Below are positions 59,377-64,000 of a DNA stretch of 64,000 bases, piece after piece. Location: positions 62,001-126,000 of the forward strand of contig DASZTG010000021.1 in assembly GCA_035548375.1 (NCBI GenBank), in the 5' to 3' direction. This DNA is from JACQAP01 sp035548375 (GTDB lineage Bacteria > Pseudomonadota > Gammaproteobacteria > Burkholderiales > JACQAP01). The notes under the pieces were generated by a model. It made no database searches. It saw only the letters and a list, made by a program, of their open reading frames with translations, and was not told the DNA's origin. How positions within the stretch are numbered: position 1 is the first letter of the stretch; the number at the start of each line of letters is the position of its first letter. Made by a program: the position numbers and the translations under genes.

Positions 59377-61008
59377 ATGAATCCCCCCAAGAGCAAGGCC
59401 GGCGACAAACACGATTTCGACGCGCTGGTCATCGGCGCGGGATTCTCGGGCCTGTACCAGCTACTCTGCCTGCGCGACAAGCTGAAACTTTCGGTCAAGG
59501 TGCTGGAAGCCGGCGCGGGCGTGGGCGGCACCTGGTACTGGAACCGCTACCCGGGCGCCCGCTGCGACTCCGAGAGCCATTCCTACTGCTACACGTTCTC
59601 CGAGGAGCTGTGGAAGGAATGGGAGTGGTCGGAAAAATATCCCGGCCCGCCGGAAATCATGCGTTACCTGAATCATGTCGCCGACAAGTTCGACCTGAAG
59701 CGCGATATTCGCTTCAACACGAAAGTCGAATCGGCGACCTGGGATGATGCGGCCAGCCGCTGGCGCGTGACGACGGACGCGGGCGAGACGCTCAGCGCGC
59801 AATTCCTGATCACCGCCGTGGGCTGCCTCTCGACGGCCAACATCCCCAACATTCCCGGTCTCGAGAATTTCCGCGGCAAGTGGTATCACACGGGGCAATG
59901 GCCGCACGAAGGCGTCGACTTCCGCGGCAAGCGCGTCGGCCAGATCGGCACGGGGTCGACCGGCATCCAGGCCGCGCCGGTGATCGCGGAAACCGCCGCG
60001 CACCTGACGGTGTTCCAGCGCACGGCGAACTACAGTGTGCCGGCGCGCAACGGCCCGCTGACGCCGAAGTTCCGCGAATGGATCCGCGACAACATGGGCG
60101 AGATCTGCACGACCATGCGCGCCGCCGTCAACGGGCATCCCTTCCTGCTTTCGAAGCAGCGTGTATTCGACGTCTCCGCGGAAGAGCGCGAGAAGATCTA
60201 CGAGAAGGCCTGGGAAACCGGCGGGCTGCGCTTCCGCGCATCCTTCCTGGACCTGGTGACGAACAATGAAGGCAATGCGACGGCGGTCGAATTTCTCAAG
60301 CGCAAGATCCGCGAGATCGTGAAAGACCCGGAAACGGCGCGAAAGCTTTCCGACATCGACCATCCGTACGCCGCGAAGCGCCCGCCGATCGACACCGATT
60401 ACTTCGAGACCTTCAATCGCGAAAATGTCGCGCTGGTCGACGTGCGTGCCGATCCCATCGAGCGCGTGACGCCGGCCGGGATCAGGCTGAAAAGCGGCGC
60501 CGAGCACGCGCTGGACATCATCGTGTTCGCGACCGGCTTCGACGGCATGACCGGGTCGCTCTTGAAGATCGACATCCGCGGCCGCGACGAGCTGTCACTG
60601 AAGCAGGCCTGGGCTGCGGGGCCGCGCAACTATCTCGGCCTGCAGGTTGCGGGTTTTCCGAACCTGTTCATGGTCACCGGGCCTGGCAGTCCCTCCGTGC
60701 TGTGCAACATGCCGGTGGCGATCGAGCAACATGTCGAGTGGATCACCGACTGCATTGCCTACCTGCGTGGCCACGGCCTGACGCGCATCGAGCCGCAGGA
60801 GAAATCGGTGGAAGAGTGGATCGAGAAGGTCAACGCGGCCGCCAATGCGACGGTGCTGCCGCAGGCGAAGCACTCGTGGTACCTGGGGGCCAACATTCCC
60901 GGCAAGCCGCGCGTGTTCATGCCCTACGCCGGCGGCATGGCGCATTACCGGAAGATCTGCGCCGACGTGGCCGCCAACGACTACGAAGGATTCAAGCTCA
61001 CCGCCTGA
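59377..61008 (+). CDS. Baeyer-Villiger-type flavin monooxygenase
   Basis: 543 residues. FAD motif VIGAGFSGLYQLLCLRD, the BVMO fingerprint FRGKWYHTGQWP (F-x-G-x3-H-x3-W-P), NADP motif QIGTGSTGIQAAPVIAE, and GGTWYWNRYPGARCD typical of type I BVMOs such as cyclohexanone monooxygenase. It inserts oxygen beside a carbonyl of a cyclic or aryl ketone to give an ester or lactone. Coupled with an SDR upstream and a tricarballylate-dehydrogenase-like flavoprotein downstream. The dienelactone hydrolase and esterases elsewhere in the window could open its products (inference). Confidence 0.93.
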   Translation: MNPPKSKAGDKHDFDALVIGAGFSGLYQLLCLRDKLKLSVKVLEAGAGVGGTWYWNRYPGARCDSESHSYCYTFSEELWKEWEWSEKYPGPPEIMRYLNHVADKFDLKRDIRFNTKVESATWDDAASRWRVTTDAGETLSAQFLITAVGCLSTANIPNIPGLENFRGKWYHTGQWPHEGVDFRGKRVGQIGTGSTGIQAAPVIAETAAHLTVFQRTANYSVPARNGPLTPKFREWIRDNMGEICTTMRAAVNGHPFLLSKQRVFDVSAEEREKIYEKAWETGGLRFRASFLDLVTNNEGNATAVEFLKRKIREIVKDPETARKLSDIDHPYAAKRPPIDTDYFETFNRENVALVDVRADPIERVTPAGIRLKSGAEHALDIIVFATGFDGMTGSLLKIDIRGRDELSLKQAWAAGPRNYLGLQVAGFPNLFMVTGPGSPSVLCNMPVAIEQHVEWITDCIAYLRGHGLTRIEPQEKSVEEWIEKVNAAANATVLPQAKHSWYLGANIPGKPRVFMPYAGGMAHYRKICADVAANDYEGFKLTA

Positions 61009-61033
61009 GCGCGTGCGGGTCGCGTACAGAGCC

Positions 61034-62536
61034 ATGATTCCGCAAACCAGTGACGTCGTGGTGGTCGGTGCCGGCAACGCCGCCATGTGCGCTGCACTGG
61101 CCGCGAGAGAACAGGGCGCGAAGGTCATCGTGCTGGAGCGCGCCCCGGAGGCGGAATCCGGCGGCAACACGCGCTTCACCGCGGGCGCGATCCGCTTCGC
61201 CTATCGCGGCGTCGAGGATCTGCGCGAATTGATGCCCGATCTTGCCGACGAGGAAGTCGCGCGCACCGATTTCGGCACCTACGTCGAGGAACAGTTCTTC
61301 GACGACATGGCGCGCGTGACCGAGAATCGCGCCGATCCCGACCTCGTCGAGCTTCTGGTCCGGCGCAGCCGGCCGACCATGATGTGGCTGCGCGGCAAGG
61401 GCTTTCGCTTCGTGCCGATCTATGGTCGCCAGGCGTTCAAGGTCGACGGACGCTTCAAGTTCTGGGGCGGGCTCACCGTGGAAGCCTGGGGCGGCGGGCC
61501 CGGGCTCGTCGAGGCGCACAGGAAGGCGGCGGCGGCGAACGGCATCGACGTTTTCTACGGCGCGCGCGCGATGTCCCTCTTGCACGGCGACCAAGGCGTG
61601 TCCGGCCTCAACGTGCGATACCAGGGCAGGACGCAGGCCCTGCGCTGCAAGGCCGTGGTGCTGGCGGCCGGCGGGTTCGAGTCGAACCCGGAATGGCGAA
61701 CGCGCTACCTCGGCCCGGGTTGGGATCTGGCAAAGGTGCGCGGCACGCGCTTCAACACCGGCGACGGCATCCGCATGGCGCTGGAGGCCGGCGCATCGCC
61801 TTGCGGCAACTGGTCCGGCTGCCACGCGGTGGGCTGGGATAGGAATGCGCCGGAATTCGGCGACCTCGCGGTCGGGGACGGCTTCCAGAAGCATTCGTAT
61901 CCGTTCGGCATCATGCTCAACGCCAACGGCGAGCGCTTCGTCGACGAAGGCGCGGATTTCCGCAACTACACCTACGCGAAGTACGGCGCGGTCATCCTGC
62001 GCCAGCCCGGCCAGTTTGCCTGGCAGGTATTCGACGCGAAGGTGACCCACCTGCTGCGCGACGAGTATCGAATCCGCCAGGTAACGAAGGTCACGGCGAA
62101 CACGCTGGAAGAGCTCGTGGCCAGGCTCGACGACGTGAACGGCGCCAACGCGCTGGAAACCATCAAGGCGTACAACGCCTCTGTTCGTGCGGACGTGGCG
62201 TTCAATCCGAACGTCAAGGACGGTCGCTGCACGCGCGGACTGGCTGTGCCCAAATCCAACTGGGCCAATCACATCGACAAGCCGCCATTCGAGGCTTACG
62301 CGGTGTCCTGCGGCATCACGTTCACGTTCGGCGGCCTGCGCATCGATGCGAATGCGCAGGTCATCGACACCGAAGGCGCGGCCATTCCGGGACTGTATGC
62401 GGCCGGGGAGCTCGTGGGCGGGCTGTTTTATTTCAACTATCCCGGCGGCACGGGCCTGATGTCCGGCGCGGTGTTCGGGCGCATTGCGGGCAACAGCGCG
62501 GGCAGCGTAGCGACTGCCGTTCGAGGCGGGATCTGA
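61034..62536 (+). CDS. FAD-dependent dehydrogenase, tricarballylate dehydrogenase (TcuA)/fumarate reductase-like
   Basis: 500 residues from ATG 61034. FAD-binding VVVVGAGNAAMCAALAARE, GGNTRFTAGAIRFAYRG, substrate region FGIMLNANGERFVDEGADF, and C-terminal ITFTFGGLRIDANAQVIDTE then YAAGELVGG. GAGNAAMCAALAA with SGGNTRFT is typical of TcuA and related flavoproteins that oxidise or reduce C-C bonds next to a carboxylate. The start is 25 bases after the monooxygenase stop. TcuB/TcuC are not present, so the electron acceptor is unclear. Confidence 0.88.
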   Translation: MIPQTSDVVVVGAGNAAMCAALAAREQGAKVIVLERAPEAESGGNTRFTAGAIRFAYRGVEDLRELMPDLADEEVARTDFGTYVEEQFFDDMARVTENRADPDLVELLVRRSRPTMMWLRGKGFRFVPIYGRQAFKVDGRFKFWGGLTVEAWGGGPGLVEAHRKAAAANGIDVFYGARAMSLLHGDQGVSGLNVRYQGRTQALRCKAVVLAAGGFESNPEWRTRYLGPGWDLAKVRGTRFNTGDGIRMALEAGASPCGNWSGCHAVGWDRNAPEFGDLAVGDGFQKHSYPFGIMLNANGERFVDEGADFRNYTYAKYGAVILRQPGQFAWQVFDAKVTHLLRDEYRIRQVTKVTANTLEELVARLDDVNGANALETIKAYNASVRADVAFNPNVKDGRCTRGLAVPKSNWANHIDKPPFEAYAVSCGITFTFGGLRIDANAQVIDTEGAAIPGLYAAGELVGGLFYFNYPGGTGLMSGAVFGRIAGNSAGSVATAVRGGI

Positions 62537-62621
62537 AGCACTCTCGTCCGACCCCGGCGCCTTGCGTCGAGGGCGAAGCGCGTAGAATGCGCGTTCCGCG
62601 CGCAATCCCTGGGAGACGACG

Positions 62622-63488
62622 ATGATTCCGCAATGGAAGCTGGCGACACGAATCTTGCTGGCGTTGTTGGTCCTGGCGTGCCAGCACCAGGGCGCTGCCC
62701 GCGCGGCCGACGCATCCGGCGTGCAGAAACTGTACGTGCTCAATTGCGGCGAGAACGACACGAAGGACCTGTCCGCGTGGTCGCCCGGCTTCAACGAAGG
62801 AAAGGCCTTCGAGTTCAGCGACAGCTGCTATCTCATCCGGCACGCGAGGGGCTGGATGCTGTGGGAATCGGGAGTCTCCGACGCGGTTGCGGAAAAGCCG
62901 GACGGCGTCGTCGTCGGCAACGGCATGCTGACCCTGCACGTGCCGAAGACGCTGCGTTCGCAACTGCACGAGCTCGGCGTCGCCCCATCCGACATCCAGT
63001 TCCTCGGCTTCTCGCACTTCCACGGCGACCACGTGGGCAACGCCAACCTGTTCACCTCCGCAATCCTGTTCATCCAGCGCCCGGAATACGATGCCGCGTT
63101 CGGCCCGGACGCCGCGAAGTTCGGGTTCAACCCGGCGTTCTACGACAAGCTGCGCAACCTGCCGACGGTCAAGCTCGACGGCGACTACGATATTTTCGGC
63201 GACGGCTCCCTGGTCATCTATTCGACGCCGGGCCATACGCCCGGGCACCAATCGCTGCTGATCCGGCTGCCGAAAAGCGGGCCGGTGCTGCTCTCCGGCG
63301 ATGCCGTGCATTTCCAGGAGAACTGGGATAATCGCCGCGTGCCGGCACGCAACTTCAACAGGGAACAAAGCCTCGCTTCCATGCAGAAGCTGGCGGACAT
63401 CCTGGATTGCGAGCATGCGAAGCTGTGGATCAACCACGACAAGGCGAACACGGACACGCTGCCGCACGCGCCGGATGCAATCGAATGA
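62622..63488 (+). CDS. exported metallo-beta-lactamase-fold hydrolase, AHL-lactonase-like
   Basis: 288 residues. Signal peptide ATRILLALLVLACQHQGAAR, cleaved near AADAS. Binuclear zinc motif H132-FH134-GDH137 (LGFSHFHGDHVGNA), further ligands in IYSTPGHTPGHQSLLI, VLLSGDAVHF and LWINHDKA. Closest by pattern to N-acyl-homoserine lactonase-type MBL proteins; the exported location suggests hydrolysis of an external lactone or ester. CCTGGGAGACGACG precedes the ATG. Its stop overlaps the start of the next gene (ATGA). Confidence 0.88.
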   Translation: MIPQWKLATRILLALLVLACQHQGAARAADASGVQKLYVLNCGENDTKDLSAWSPGFNEGKAFEFSDSCYLIRHARGWMLWESGVSDAVAEKPDGVVVGNGMLTLHVPKTLRSQLHELGVAPSDIQFLGFSHFHGDHVGNANLFTSAILFIQRPEYDAAFGPDAAKFGFNPAFYDKLRNLPTVKLDGDYDIFGDGSLVIYSTPGHTPGHQSLLIRLPKSGPVLLSGDAVHFQENWDNRRVPARNFNREQSLASMQKLADILDCEHAKLWINHDKANTDTLPHAPDAIE

Positions 63489-64000
63489 AGCGGTCGTCTT
63501 TTCGCGCGCTATCGTGCGCGCTGCTGCTCTTGCTTGCGTCCGCGGCGGCGCAGGCCGGCATCGTCGTCGTCCGCGAATTCCATTCGGCCGCGCTGGATCG
63601 CGACTGGTCGTATTCGATTTACCTGCCGGATGGCTACGACGCGGCAAACCTGCGTTATCCGGTGCTCTACCTTTTGCATGGCAACGGCGGCAGCCTTTAT
63701 AGCTGGGTCAACGAAGGCCGCATCCAGCAGACTGCCGACGCGCTGATCGCCCGCGGCGACATCCCGCCCTGTTTGATCGTCATGCCGGACGCCGGCACGA
63801 GCTGGTATGTCGATCGCAAGGAGAACATGGAAACCGCGGTCATTCATGACCTGATTCCGGATGTCGAGAATACCTGGAAGGTGCTGCCGAACCGCATGGG
63901 CCGGGTGGTGGCGGGCCTGTCGATGGGCGGCTATGGCGCCATGCGCTTCTCGATGAAGTATCCGGAAATGTTTGCGGCAGCGGCGCTGCTGTCGCCGGCC
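63485..64000 (+). CDS. exported esterase D-like alpha/beta hydrolase (3' end outside window)
   Basis: 172 residues visible, cut by the right edge of the window. Starts in an ATGA overlap. Signal peptide SFRALSCALLLLLASAAAQA, cleaved before GIVVV. DRDWSYSIYLPDGYDA, LHGNGGSLYSW and the nucleophile elbow VAGLSMGGYGAMRFSMKYPE identify the putative esterase (esterase D/feruloyl-esterase-like) family. Catalytic Asp and His would follow beyond the edge. Co-translated with the exported MBL-fold hydrolase, so both may act on the same external ester. Confidence 0.9.
   Translation, partial: MKRSSFRALSCALLLLLASAAAQAGIVVVREFHSAALDRDWSYSIYLPDGYDAANLRYPVLYLLHGNGGSLYSWVNEGRIQQTADALIARGDIPPCLIVMPDAGTSWYVDRKENMETAVIHDLIPDVENTWKVLPNRMGRVVAGLSMGGYGAMRFSMKYPEMFAAAALLSPA

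Overview
The window is high-GC, densely coded DNA from a free-living Gram-negative bacterium. Outer-membrane proteins, lipoproteins, Tat and Sec signal peptides, MltC-, BamA- and transaldolase-type housekeeping genes, and a catabolic mosaic (IclR regulator, SMP-30, phytanoyl-CoA dioxygenases, cyclase, peptide-type ABC importer, Baeyer-Villiger monooxygenase) all point to a betaproteobacterium, probably Burkholderiales-like. That placement is an inference from gene content and codon use, not from a marker gene. I found no rRNA, tRNA, CRISPR array, insertion sequence, integrase or prophage gene.

Layout. 1-2.0 kb: end of an FtsX-type ABC permease, a DUF3299 protein and an exported protein (possibly metal handling). 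2.1-8.4 kb: methyltransferase, periplasmic cyclase divergent from a PhyH dioxygenase, then glutathione-dependent formaldehyde oxidation (class III ADH, S-formylglutathione hydrolase) with a TIM-barrel isomerase-like protein. 8.6-13.4 kb: an outer-membrane barrel, a 1043-residue lipoprotein with four CxxCH haem motifs between PKD/Ig-like domains, and a FecR-domain protein; this looks like an uncharacterised surface redox system. 13.7-18.2 kb: MgtC-like protein and two-component genes (hybrid kinase plus receiver; OmpR-type regulator). 18.3-28.1 kb: catabolic island (IclR, SMP-30, PhyH, permease, HyuA-like protein without HyuB, HExxH protein, second Zn-ADH, MetX-like hydrolase). 28.1-37.6 kb: NIPSNAP, GNAT, MltC, topoisomerase IB, pirin, DUF2059, DUF3617, a D,D-carboxypeptidase and a TMTC-like membrane TPR protein. 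37.6-50.4 kb: MFS permease, dienelactone hydrolase-SnoaL fusion, two paralogous Tat-exported solute-binding proteins, an Omp85 protein, and a dpp-type ABC operon whose last ATPase reads in frame into a short-chain dehydrogenase. 50.9-64 kb: large CHASE3-PAS-GAF-GGDEF-EAL protein, zinc-ribbon membrane protein, transaldolase, Rid protein, SDR, Baeyer-Villiger monooxygenase, tricarballylate-dehydrogenase-like flavoprotein, metallo-beta-lactamase-fold protein and an esterase cut by the window end.

The most striking non-coding signal is a family of ten long intergenic inverted repeats, most of them built from degenerate 9-nt units (CGCAAAGRA, CACGGAGAA, TTYACGRYA and relatives; two are purine-rich with weaker periodicity). 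They sit almost exactly between stop and start codons and so bracket single genes. Three carry the same nested palindrome, and one subfamily ends in 7-mers that match integron attC core sites. Other oddities are two genes whose best start codon is ATC behind a strong Shine-Dalgarno, a likely CTG start, and an SDR that lacks its catalytic tyrosine.
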